Source of the DNA: Tubiluchus corallicola
Taxonomy: Eukaryota; Priapulida; Priapulimorpha; Priapulimorphida; Tubiluchidae
NCBI GenBank assembly: GCA_030141605.1
Contig: JAQGDQ010000396.1
Span: 62,001 to 126,000 of the forward strand
DNA length: 64,000 nt
Direction: 5' to 3'
The position numbers were made by a program, and so were the translations under genes. Of this stretch, positions 1 to 13,200 are shown one piece after another (the first letter of the stretch is position 1; every line of letters begins with the position of its first letter). The notes under the pieces are model-generated. The model was not told the origin of the DNA. It saw only the letters and a list, made by a program, of their open reading frames with translations, and did no database searches.

Positions 1-690
1 AAATTATGACATGAAAGGTATGCTGAAACATATATAATTAGCAGTTTCATCATGAAAACTGCAACACTAATAATCTCTTATCTCCTACCCAAACCATAAG
101 TCAATGCTTATACAAATAACATTCATCAATACCAGCCCAGCACACAAAAACTGCTTCACTAACGCAGCAGTGATAATCGATTCAATAACCGAATATAGTC
201 GTGTCCTGCCGTTTTACGATAAATCAGGCACAGATGAAAACCACGTGTTCATGCATAAGAAAGCCTTCAAAAGCCTACTATGCAAAGGCATTATTACTTA
301 ATTTTACTGCAAAGATGATTACTGTTTGTAGTGGAATTTTTGTGGATTTTTGGAAAAATAAGTAGAAAATGGTATCTGCACCGGTAGCTAAAAAATAATT
401 GATGATTGGAAAAAGCCGAAACTGACTATAATCGATCAGATGGATTATCGGCCATTATTACTGCAAGCAACTGAAACCAATTTATGTATCATAAACTTGC
501 TTATTACAGCAAAATACGGCAATGCTTATTATTCATTGACATGATAAGTTACTACATATTTCCGTATTACAATGTGCAGCTTCTGTTCAGCACATTCACT
601 CGTATTTTACACTACCAATACCTCGATATCACTTCTCCACCACAAAATCAAAAAGAAAAATAAATAAACTTGTAAATAACAGAACAAAAG
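1..690. other. 3' flank of the HRD1 gene, no recognisable gene
   Basis: AT-rich DNA immediately downstream of the HRD1 stop codon on the minus strand, so its right part is probably HRD1 3' UTR. The only open frame of note (104-301, plus) has no recognisable motif and biased AT-rich composition. I saw no clear AATAAA on the minus strand here, so the transcript end is not located. Confidence 0.4.
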
Positions 691-3600
691 CTAACTTTCC
701 TGGTTCTGTGGCGAATAAGACGACACGTCCTCATTCTTTCCGGTGAAACGTTCTAATCGCCGACGTCGTATTTCGTTTAATTCTTCGTCATCGGATTTTA
801 GGCCAGGAGTTTGTTCCTCACTTAACGTGTCGGACACTGATGCACTGTCTAGAAATAACATTCCATATTAGATGATTAAACAGAAACCAAGAAACACTAC
901 ACTTTTAGAAAAAGAATTAACACAAAGAGTTCTTAAAATGTAAAATCACACTTACCCAAATGACATAAAATCTAAAGCTAATAAAAAGCCCTATAACATA
1001 ACTGAATGTAAAAGACAAAAATAAATGCAAACAAAAATGTTAGTAAGGTCATACAGGTAATAAAAAGATAATAATAATAATAATAAGGTAATAAGAAAAC
1101 ATGATTAGAGATGTTTTTTAAAACATAGTCGTTAAAATAAAATTAAGCTGTCATAAAGATTTAAAAAATGTGAATTTTGAATAGTAAAAATAACATCAAA
1201 ACACAAAAAGACATCAGCCATCGAAAACCTTACCAAATTGCAGTTTAAAAGTATTATTGGTGTTAACTGATGACCAGGCTAACACTGCACAGTTGTCGTA
1301 CTCAAGTATTACAATCAAGGAGATTTAATATTTTATATCCTAAAGTGACAGGTTTAAAAGCACAACTACCCTCATCAGCTGCCTACCTTGAGCAACAGAA
1401 TCAGGTACTATTGAATCTGGTTGACTAGATGTACAGGGTTGTATGTTTGCTTCCTGCAGCAACGTGGACTCACTAACTTTAGTTGACATTTTGGTGCTTG
1501 TAGCCATACTGGATTTTGGCAAAGTTTCTGATCTGGCTTGTGTTGTAGAAGAAGAGCTTTCAGCAGAAGCTATGCTCACTGATGTGGAAATGCTGTAAAT
1601 AAGAAAAAATTCATACAGTTTGCCATAAATTAGAAGTCCTTTCACGTTACAATGACAAGAGAATCTTGATTATTTAACGTCAACAATATCTGACTGGGAC
1701 AATTTCAGAACAAAATGTGCGACACAGAAACAATTAATACCTTAACGAATTTATCACAGCCGTGTACTGTTGCATCTGAAGCACAGCAGCATCTAGCAAT
1801 GTTTGGATATTACGCAGACACGTGACTCTCGCCTCCACATTTTGCCTCTCCCGACCTTCCATAGCTCGAACTTCAGAATCTGTCAGGCCGGCAAAACTTG
1901 GTGGTGGAGGTGGTGTTATTAAACCTGTGAAACAAGGGATATTAATCAATCAGCTCTCTAGCAGAATAATATTCGTAGTATTCAGTCCAGCAAAATCTAT
2001 GTACACGAGGGCGGAATAAAGAGGCCATTATCATTTGTATGCTCAAATGTTTGTGCTTTCCTAGGCACAAGTATTTTGTTCAAAATCTTCTGTTGATACC
2101 TTTACTACATTCGTTACCATTTAAACATAGATTTTGAATAAAGTATTTTCACGAGTGAGTGGGCGGGGTAGGGGCCCCTGCATTACTTTGCCTGGCCCTA
2201 TAACGCTGTTAAGATAACCCTGAGCAACTTGTTTTTATTTATGAAGGCACTCATGTTTTCATTTCTGCAACTCTCAACTAAATAAAAAATAAAAGTAGTA
2301 CAAGTTTTCTTTACGAAAGTTCCTGGTGTTCCTCTGCTCCAGCTCATCAAAACACAGTCAAACAGGTAAAAGGTCACGATCAAAAAATTGTATACACATT
2401 AAACACCGTAGAAAACAAATAAACTAACCAAAATATGGTCTTCACCATTCAGAAGCACGAGAATCTGTGTATTTTGCATGGGTTCATAAAAAATCGCTCT
2501 CACTAAGCAGCGATTAAGTTATATTTGATAATTTTTGTAGATTTCTACTCCTCAAACAATAGATTTTCATGAAAATTATGAATGAAATGCATTTGCTGAC
2601 GTTAGACAAATTAAAAATCAATTTTTGACCAAAAAATTGAAAAAAGCCTTCAGTAACTGCAGTGCTTGCACTGTAACAATGTACACTATCACCTATCTCT
2701 TTGACTGGTTAGATGGCTTTTCCTATACAGCAGACGGTTCTTTTGAGCTGCAGCGAGCAGGCGATCAATAAAATAGTGTGTACGATCACGCAAGTGTGCA
2801 CCAGACTAAGTTACTGAATAAGCTAAGTCGGAGTGCCTGAAAAGGGCATGTTTTTCTTAATTTTATCCAATTAAATCAGTTATAAATGTTTGAACACATA
2901 GTATGGTTGGATAGATGAGATTCTCCTGAATATAATAGTACCTAATTTGTAATCATTTAGTTTGTAATCATGTCTGCGCTCATACAGTAAAAGTCGTAGG
3001 TCTTATAAGACCTATTTTGAATGGTGCGGTCCTGAAGTGGTTAAACAACATTGTGGTTGAATTTTTTTCAAATACAGCGCTTTACCAAAATGATTAAAGT
3101 GTGGACTAAGACTATTAACATATTAGTAATAACAACTGATACCCTGGTCACAAAAATCAGGGAGTTCTTTCCATAGTTTGTAATCCTTGTATTACAAACG
3201 TTTGTAATAATGTAAATGTCAAATGAAATGCAAGAAAATGGTAATATGTTTAATATTTACAGACACCTACCATACGGCGTAAAAGGATTCATAGGCGGCA
3301 TGCCACCGGTTGTTGCAGTAGAAGTTGTCGGGTTTGGAAAACCAAACGGAAAGCCCGGTAAAACACCAGGAAAGGTGCCAGGCATAAATGTGGGTGTAAA
3401 ACCTCCTCCAGTGGTAGTTGTTGTTGTCGTTGCAGCACCAGAAGCCATAGTGGTACTAATTCCTGGTTGTCCACTGGGCCCTGCACTAGCACCTGAAACA
3501 AAAAATCGCAAACATGAACAGTGGAAAAAATTAATAAGTTATACAACAGTAAAGTCTAATTAGTAAATTAAGTAATTAGTAAATTAAGGATTTATGTCTG

Positions 3601-4069
3601 TTACTATCAAAAAATTGGTAATATAGTTCTTTGATAAGATACCAAATTGGCAACGTCAGGATGGTGCAGCAATAGTAATTTTTGTATCATTATTGCTTTT
3701 ATTACAAGTGTTTGAATATAAAGTTTTTCATGTATGCAAACATGCCTTGCTGGGTATTAGCTGTCTGAGCTTGAGTGCTTGCTGGAGGTGCTCTACCTTC
3801 ACCTGTGGCTGGCGGACGTGGTGGTGGTGGTGGCATCGCTCCTGGCGGGGGTGGTGCAAATGGAGCCCACATTGGAAAGCCAGCAAATACTGAAATAAAA
3901 ATAAATATTTGATTGAATTATACTTATTGTTAGTGATAATAATGATTACATGAGATTATTAAACGTTGCAAAACAAAGTTATACAACATTAAAGCATGCT
4001 ATGTAATATGTATTTTGTAATTTGAAACCCATGAAAGCTTGTGAAATTTTTAATGAATTTAGATAAAAT

Positions 4070-4124
<55 letters not shown>

Positions 4125-4165
4125 GAGAGAGAAGAGAGAGAGAGGGAGGGAGGGAGGGAGGGAGA

Positions 4166-4212
<47 letters not shown>

Positions 4213-7200
4213 AGGGAGGGAGGGAGGGAGGGAGAGAGGGAGGGAGGGAGGGAGGGAGAGAGGGAGGGAGGGAGGGAGAGAGAGAGGGGCGAGGAAGGGA
4301 GTGGGAGAAAGAGGAGAGACAGGGCGGGGCAGGGAAATAAATTTTGCCTAAGTTGGCAGAACGCAGAATCTGCTGTAGACTAATTCGAAATTGGAATGTT
4401 GCAAAATCACAGTTAAGCACTATACCTTCTGGTATTGACAAATTGCACTGCTACAAGGACAACAGTCTGTGCTTTGTTCACCTCATCTATTCAATACATG
4501 AAACAATTTTGTCTTTCTATTTATAAGTAAATTTAACACCAAAAAGTATTCTATAATATATTGGCAGTAAATACAGTGACACTAATTTAGCTGTAAGATC
4601 TACCTTGCTGTTAATATATTGTTAAAAGTTTTATAAAATTACTTACCATTTTGATTAAACATGGGTTGCTGTGCATGTGGCACGAATGGAGCGTGTGGAC
4701 GGCGTGGAGCCGGGGCGCGCAATATATCCATCCGACACGTAGGGCAGGTCTGCTGACGCTGAAACCATGATCGTAAGCAGCTCTTGTGGAAAATGTGATT
4801 ACACGGCAGTTTCTTGCAACCGGAAACCATTTCTTCACGACAGATAATACAAACATTGTCCGACGACTGAAGCTCCTCTGGAGTTGCATCGGGGTACCTA
4901 ATGAAATATTAGTTTGTCAAGTAATAAGAGCTGATATATCTTGTTAAGCATGAAAGGCAATATTCACACAAACAAAATAAATAGCTAGAACAGATTTATT
5001 CTCCATAATAAATTACATCATTTTTATTTCAACAAAATCAGTTTTTTCTATCAACAAAATTTTGATATCGATCAACAAAATAATGAACATTTTTTAACTA
5101 TTAGTGACGTGTATTGCAACACATTAAAATTTACAAAGACCCTACTGAAAAACTATTGAGCAGATTCACAAAAACGATAAAAATAAGTAAATTTCAGAAG
5201 TGTACTTGCGTACAACTTTGACATTCCCAAAATTGTATGTGCTATTGAAATTCCAATCAGATCAGAGAAGCACTAATTTTCAATTTTATGCAATTTACAT
5301 GATAGTTATAGAGGTATAGCTGTTGAATAAAAGGTGTTGAAAATTTAATCATAATATTTCAACTCTTCTTGCAGTATTCATCACCAGATGTAACATTTTT
5401 TAAAGGTTTTTCGTTGCAGCTGATAATGACTTGCAAAAGGAGAACTGAAATATTATGACTACATTTTTAAGACCTTTTGAATCATCCCCACAGCCATTTC
5501 TTTTATTTGTGTTAACTTAAGAGCTTATAATAAGTTTATTAAGTTTTTAAAGGCAATTTTCAGAACAAAATTATATTCAAAATAATGAAATGTGAATTTC
5601 ATACCACTAAAGGAACTTACAATGTGTTCATCTTCCGTATTGCCCGCCTCGACATGACCACATCATGAAGAGCCTTCTTAAAAGACCTGTTACAAAGAAA
5701 ATACATGATAGACAATTAAGTATGGCATGAAAAGTTCAAGTATTTTAAATAAAAGTCAGTGTGCCACAAGCAAAGCTAAACAATGCTTTTCATAAAGTTT
5801 CAAAAGATCAGTGCGTGAAGTAGCTTAGCTTTTTAAAAAAATATTAGAATTAGAAATGGCATGCAAAATAGATGAAAATATGGACACAAAATAGTTTTGT
5901 ATTGTGTTCTCGAAACAATACAGCATTTTTAGATAACTATATATAGCATAAGGTTAATTTACGTAACCCTTGGCAATTCACATCCAGTGAACTACCACGC
6001 CAGTTTTTGAGTAAAGAGAAATGTCCAGTAGCTCTAAAATTAAGTTAGAAAACCTACCTCATGGTTAGATACATTGGCCGAATAACAAACAGCGGGAATG
6101 TGTGAACCTTGATCATGATTGCGACAAACATCACGTACAGCATAACCTTTATTAAGCCTAAAATATAAAGAACACATGTTCAGAAATCAGTCTGAAAAGT
6201 TTTGACATTCAAGTCTAGAAATAATCACATTCTACAAAATGAGTGAAAAGTAAATGAAAGTACTCTTGTTTATGTTTTCATAGCTCTTTTTTATAGCTAC
6301 GTGCTTTTTTAAAAGGAGTGTATGGGATGAGAGGAATTACAGGCCAGAGTGTCAGGACATGTCCTTAATGATTGGGTGGAAATTGCGGTAATTCTACCCG
6401 AAGACAGGCAGAAGTTGTCTGTGCACTGGTCCCAGTGGCTGGTAAACTAAGCTAGCTCCATATTAATGAAACCTTGTATTTTTTGCGAGTCGACATGTGA
6501 TACAATTACATATCAGCCAGGCAGCATGTGTATACTGACAGCATATCAGCCGAAAAATAGAAAATGGCATTTGGTAGCTTTTATGAAAATGACTTGAATA
6601 CAGACTTACTGTTTAGTATAGATTGCTTAGTATGTGCACAAGAAAAAACATGCTATGTAATATTGTCAAATTTCTGCAAGGAATTAATGTTACATCAGAT
6701 TCTCACTGAAAAACGAGTACAGGAAAAAAACTGCTAAATTTGCACCCTGAATGACCTACGAAGTACTTTCCCAAATTCAAACAAGCACAGCAGTAAAACC
6801 ATGCCGGCAGCGAAGACTTAAACAAATGGCTAAACAAACAATGAACGTACCAAAAAAACAATAAAAACTATGAAGTCTTTATGTGATTTGTATGATCTTG
6901 TTAAATTGTTTGAAAAATGCCACACTCACCCATTAATATATCAGTATACAGCAAATAAACAGCTTTGTTGTCCCATGGATTCTCGCTTTGTAGATCTATT
7001 GCGTGGAGTAGATACTTGACGAGAATCATCAGTATAACCGTCAACAGGATAGCATACTAGAAAATATTTAAAGCAGTAAGTAAAAACTAAAATTATTAAC
7101 ATAAGATCACGGTGTTTGTATTTTATACAACCTCTTTCTAAGAGAGAAGATATATCTAAAGGGATTATAGGAGCTGCAACTATCCCAAAACAATTTTTTT

Positions 7201-10200
7201 CATGGTTACCCATCTATCCAAGTGTTACCCATCCATTTACTAACAAGACTCAACATTGCTTCTCTGTCATAGACAAACATGTACAGCAAAACTCAACTAT
7301 TCTCCTCAAATACAAAGTGCAAATCATATAGCTATGATATCACATTTACAATTTTTAAGTCATTAGACAGCATCAATCTGAAAGCAGAAATCTGAAAGTA
7401 ATCATAGTGTACATATAATTTGGACTGGAAAAACTTTAGAGAAATTTCGCAATAAGCATTAGTCAATGCAAACGTTTTTGCTTATGAAAAAATCATTCAC
7501 TATACCATACTTTCATTCAGTTGAAACTCAGCACGGGGCACTAGATATCACATTTAAGTAAAGTTAATTAGTTTATTTTTTATTACAGGCGAAATTTACA
7601 TTTCACAGAAACCTACCTCAAATCCAAACACTAGTTGAACGGATGCACCTTTGGTAAGTGTGCTGTGATATGCGTGTTGAATGAAATACATATCTAACAT
7701 AGATAGTAATGATAGCAAGGCTACAAAAATGAAAACAAAAATATTAGCTTTAGACAACAAGCAAAAGACCACCATGACACATCTCACTGGTCCAGTTGAA
7801 GTTAGACACTTAATAGACAATAGCATATTTTGTATTTTTGGCTAACTGCTCGCCAGGTAACTTGGTAATGCTTTTTGAATAACAACAAAAAACTTTGACT
7901 TATACTCACAAATCTTAAACAAGATTTTTTTACTTACAAATAACTCGCAGATGAAAAATTAGTGATATAACTGGACTTCTCTCCATCTAAAAACATAATT
8001 TACAGTATATTAGAATTTAACAACATTTCAGAAAGAGTTTGGAGTTATCAGAAAGGTAAAGTTTGGAGTTAGCAAAAATAGTTAAATACGGGGTGTTTCA
8101 GAAGTTCCTCGCAAATGTGATTTTCAGTTTTTATTGCAGCTAATTGAACAAAGACATTTATTGCAGTAAACTCCTTTTTCAGTAATTGAGAATTGTTCTG
8201 AGTCTACACATATACTTTTGTGCTGTTTTCCTTGCTGGCTATCTCTAGAGCAAAAGTGTAAAATCGCTGGACGTAAACTCATGAAGCCAAATTTGATGCC
8301 AACAAAATTCCCAGGAACGCAATTCGTGAGAATATCACTTATACCACGCTCTTTTCTTTACAACTTCTGAAATACCCTCTGTTGCACTTTCTGAAGAAAA
8401 AATTGTTGTTTAAATATGTGATTTGCTTTATATTGTCATGACTCATATGCATACTGGGCCATTTAACAAATAAATCTTTTTATCATTTATATGATCCGAA
8501 AATATGAGCTTCATTCATTGTATCATTCCACTCTGCAGCGCTAAATATTTTGTTTATTTACCTTGTTATAATGTTGAGTCACTAATTAACATCTATGCCT
8601 GTTACAACACTTTGGTTTGGTGGTCTTTTAGGCAGTGCACCTTAACTTGTAAATTGGAATGGCGCTGGTCTTTAAATTGGAATAAAGCCATAATTCCAAT
8701 CATTTACTCTTTTATTTATGATTATAACACATCTCATAATTTATATTTGTTAGTTCTTTTTCCTTTCACAGAGTGGGACAATGTAACAAGCCCTGCTTTT
8801 CGATTGCCCAGCAACGCATTTACATTTATATTTAGGCAGACATGAGTATGAGGCTTTTACTGTTCAGAAACAGCAAAAAAAGGTACCACGTTCATCACAG
8901 GCCAGGCCTTTTCGCTGTACAAAATTGTTATAAATGTTTTAAGTGAAATAAATTACCGTTTTTAATATGTTTTGCTTACATATCACTCTGAGTGTGAAAT
9001 ACTTACATAGTCTACACGATCTTCTGCTAGCCAATGAAAGGATTTTAAAAACAAAAGCAGTGTAAACATGGCCACAAACTTGGGACTGAAGTCATCGCGA
9101 AATACGGTGAATGCAAGACACGTCTCCGTAACAGCATACCAAGACCGCTCAATCAAATGCTGAAAATTATGAAGCATGAAAGTACCATGGATACCATATT
9201 TGCAGCATCTTTTTGTAGGATTAAAGCACTTCAAATGAGCACAAAATGCAAAAGGTATTGTGAACTTAGGAAAGCTAATTTCTAATTTTAAACTCACAAT
9301 GAAAACCACTTTAGCAGTACTTAGCCAATAGAAAACACAAAATTAATAAAAAATAATCATTAATTTAGCAATGAAAATTAAAGACATTTCTTTAAATATC
9401 TCAGCAAGCATACCTCCATCTCTGCAGTTCGCAACTGTCCAAAGAAAAACTTCCTTAACATCTTTCCACACAAAACAATCAATACCAGTGCTTGCAGGTA
9501 CAACACCTGTGTATGAAAAGTATACAGTTTAAGGAAAAATCAAACAGGTCTTTATTACAATCCAAACAGCTACAACATCTGAATTGTAGAGAAGCTGAAG
9601 GACTGAACAGATTTAAATTTTGTTTTAAAAAACTCAGTTTGTGCATACTAAGCTGATTGAGAAAAAAGAGAATTCCTTTTTAAATGAAAATTAGTAAATG
9701 TGATACTACTGTGGCTCAAACTTGCAAATATTTTGGTGATTGGTTAAATGTACAAACTAAATGTACTAGCTGGCAGATGAAAATAAAATAAATTTGAAAT
9801 GTCACATTAATACACTAGTCAATGCTAATAGTGTTGGCAGACTGTCTCTGTTGAGGTTAAGCTCAGACTTTATGAGTATGCAGATCACCTTTAGTACATA
9901 TGTATATATATAATTCTGAAACATGTGCAATCATTGAAAATGCTGAATTAAATGAATAAGAAAAATTTCAGGGAAGATCTTTAAAATCTGATTAGATTGC
10001 TAAAAACTACCAGTTAATGGAGAATATTATTTGAATTTGGAGTATGGCTTACTAGTGATCGTATTAATTACAGAAAACTCATGTTTTACAGGAAGCCTTT
10101 GCCAAGTAAAGAGAGTTAGCAGGCGATGTTTTCGATATCCATGCAGTGTGAGTTTGTGCGTTTCAGTTGAAACAGATAGCAGATAACTATGGAATTAACA

Positions 10201-13200
10201 TAGAGAAGGAGTAGATGGCAAGTAAAAAGTCTGAATAGAAAAGAAATTTCAAAATAATTAAGTACAAAATGAAAGTGCGAAAACAATGGACACAAGCTCA
10301 AAATAAAAATTTCTTAGAGAAAATAAATGGGATTTCAAGCTGTATGTAACAAAATGCAATCCCTCAGAACACGAAGGATAGGAATTTAATTTATAGTGAT
10401 GGCAAAGATTGAAATGAACTACAAGAACTCATTTATGTGCCGAGGGGATGAGCAAGTAATTATGAGCACTGTTTCATGTATGAGATATGATAAAATCAGA
10501 GCCAATTATGAGGCAGGAAATTCAACTGATAATTTTATAAGTGAATGAAGTAGTGAAGTTTTGAAAGCATCGAGCCTTGCATAAGACTGTGCTATAGAAA
10601 AACTGTAACAAGTGGGGACATAAATGAAAGCTGTGAGGATGAATAACTTTTAAATAATACAATGTTTAAACGTCCTTGCAAAAGGTTGTACTGCCTAATC
10701 CTGTTCCACGTAGTGTTTTGGATGCTATGTTTTTAGAGATTTTTCATGATAATCTTTTAACTCAACATGCAAATTTTACTACTAGAAATCACAACCTTCT
10801 GTATTTACTGTAATCAAATCGTCCGGAAAGAATAAATCTACGTGTTGCCAAACCAGGATTCTCTGGTAGTGACCACGATTCTAGTATTATGTTTTAGCTG
10901 AGTATGATTATGAATATCATGCTAATAGGCCATGGACAGACTACAATAAAACTTCTCTACCTCACATCAGAGATTTGTTTGTTAATGTTAATTGGTGTGA
11001 TGAAATGTCTAATGCTAATGTTCAAAGCACTTGGAATTTTTTCTGTAGTGTATACAATCAAGCTGTTAACAAATTTGTCTCACTAAAGGGAAATTCTGTG
11101 AACCAATGCAAACGTTCATCATTCAAATGGGAATATGACAAATCAGTCTTGCAGGCTAAGGCACATAAGCTGCGGCTGTGGAAATTATGGCAATCATCTC
11201 TCTTATCCAGTGTTTGTGCTGAGTATACCTGTGCATCTCAACAGGTGCGAACTTCTATCCTTTACGCAAGAAGAAGTTATGAAGAACAACTTGCTAGTAG
11301 AATTACGAAGAATGGGAAAGAATTCTTTTGCTACAGTAAACATCTAATTCTCAAACCAGCTAATCGCACCAGTAGCTTATTGAACCAGCACCAACAAATC
11401 GTTACTTCACCTAAAGAGGTTGCATCTACCATAAATGACAATTTCGTCTCTTTCTTCATATACGAAAAGATGCCCCAGTTGCAGTCACAGCAACTGAATG
11501 GAACTCTGAAAGTTTATCAATGTTGAACTCACACTGCACGACGTTTATCTAAAATTAATTGCCTTGAACTCATTCAAAGCTACTGGACCTGATAACATCC
11601 ATGGCTTCTTTGTCTCCTTAAGCATTTTTTCTATTTTCTATTAATTGCATACAAAAACAACTGCATTTTCTATTTATTAGAGCTTAACAAGTAAATGAAT
11701 CAGAATTGTGATCTGTAAGGCATAGTCAACTATTTTTTTACCTTGATGCATGCACCATAATATATTGCTAATACTATGATTTATTATCATTTATGCATGC
11801 ATATGATCTACATTAATTACTTTTGTTCTGATGCAAGTTTTTTTTCCTTTATTTTACTTTATTTTCTATTTCATTTGATTTCAGTATTATTTTGTTTGTT
11901 AACAAAATTTCACTATGCATGTATTCATGGTCTGTAATATGCATGCAAATTATATTCTGTTTTTGACAGTGATTATTTATAATTTAATTTTTTTATATTT
12001 ATCTTATGAAAAAAAACATTTGATTCTTAAGTGTGATATTAAGTATCTGTATATTTGTATTTTGCTGATAGCAGTTACTTGCACTATAAATTATATTTTG
12101 GTGTAACATTATTTGTTGTAGTACCGATTGCAGATTTGATTATTTACTATTGATTTTTTTACCTTTTATTTTATTATTCTTATTCTCTAATAATTATTAC
12201 TGCATGGTGTAAAAGTACGCATGCGAATTTATATATTATCTAATTATTGCACATTCGCTAATTGCATGGTAACAAGTAAATGAATCAGAATTGTGATCTG
12301 TAAGGCATAGTCAACTATTTTTTTACCTTGATGCATGCACCATAATATATTGCTAATACTATGATTTATTATCATTTATGCATGCATATGATCTACATTA
12401 ATTACTTTTGTTCTGATGCAAGTTTTTTTTCCTTTATTTTACTTTATTTTCTATTTCATTTGATTTCAGTATTATTTTGTTTGTTAACAAAATTTCACTA
12501 TGCATGTATTCATGGTCTGTAATATGCATGCAAATTATATTCTGTTTTTGACAGTGATTATTTATAATTTAATTTTTTTATATTTATCTTATGAAAAAAA
12601 ACATTTGATTCTTAAGTGTGATATTAAGTATCTGTATATTTGTATTTTGCTGATAGCAGTTACTTGCACTATAAATTATATTTTGGTGTAACATTATTTG
12701 TTGTAGTACCGATTGCAGATTTGATTATTTACTATTGATTTTTTTACCTTTTATTTTATTATTCTTATTCTCTAATAATTATTACTGCATGGTGTAAAAG
12801 TACGCATGCGAATTTATATATTATCTAATTATTGCACATTCGCTAATTGCATGGTAACGCTGCTTATCTAACAATTTTAGTTTATGAACAAGGGTGGCTG
12901 ATTTAATAACGTTTTACTTTAGTTTGTTCGCCACCCTTCCTTGAGTTTATATTTTTTAATGTTATATGTAACTAAGCCTTCAGGACCAAATCCTTCAGGA
13001 TAGACCTAGCAAGTCACTGAAATATTTTTTGCTCAAGTAACTCATGGCGAACACAACAGGAGAGACGTTATCAAGTGTTCGCCGGCTGACAGATGAAAAT
13101 CTACCAGGAGGATGGTGAAACTGGTGAAATATGTAACTAAATCTATTATAATGTAAGGGAAAACAAATGCGAATCTGAATCTGAATCTATTTTTGTAGAC

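Larger units (their letters stand above)
10680..13188 (+). mobile_element. Decayed CR1/L2-like LINE in HRD1 intron 1
   Basis: Frame-shifted protein remnants run in order along the plus strand. Near 10740-10870 is the end of an apurinic-type endonuclease domain (FSGSDHDS, with NRPERINLRV before it). At 10975-11520 is the linker to reverse transcriptase. Near 11570 is SFKATGPDNIHG, the start of the RT domain. Most of the RT is missing, replaced by a 585-bp tandem duplication. The 3' end carries a hairpin (12891-12937) and a (GAATCT)3 tail (13171-13188), typical of this superfamily. The copy is antisense to HRD1 and has stop codons, so it is inactive. Confidence 0.85.

Noticed and set aside
104-301. 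65-codon open frame downstream of HRD1
   Set aside because: No motif, no start context of note, and it lies where HRD1 3' UTR is expected.
4041-4441. Open frames of 99 and 150 codons rich in Arg-Glu or Ser-Leu-Pro
   Set aside because: Translation of the GA/GGGA microsatellite.
11915-12691. Identical 63-codon frames in each 585-bp unit
   Set aside because: AT-rich, hydrophobic by composition, identical only because the DNA is duplicated; no homology signal.
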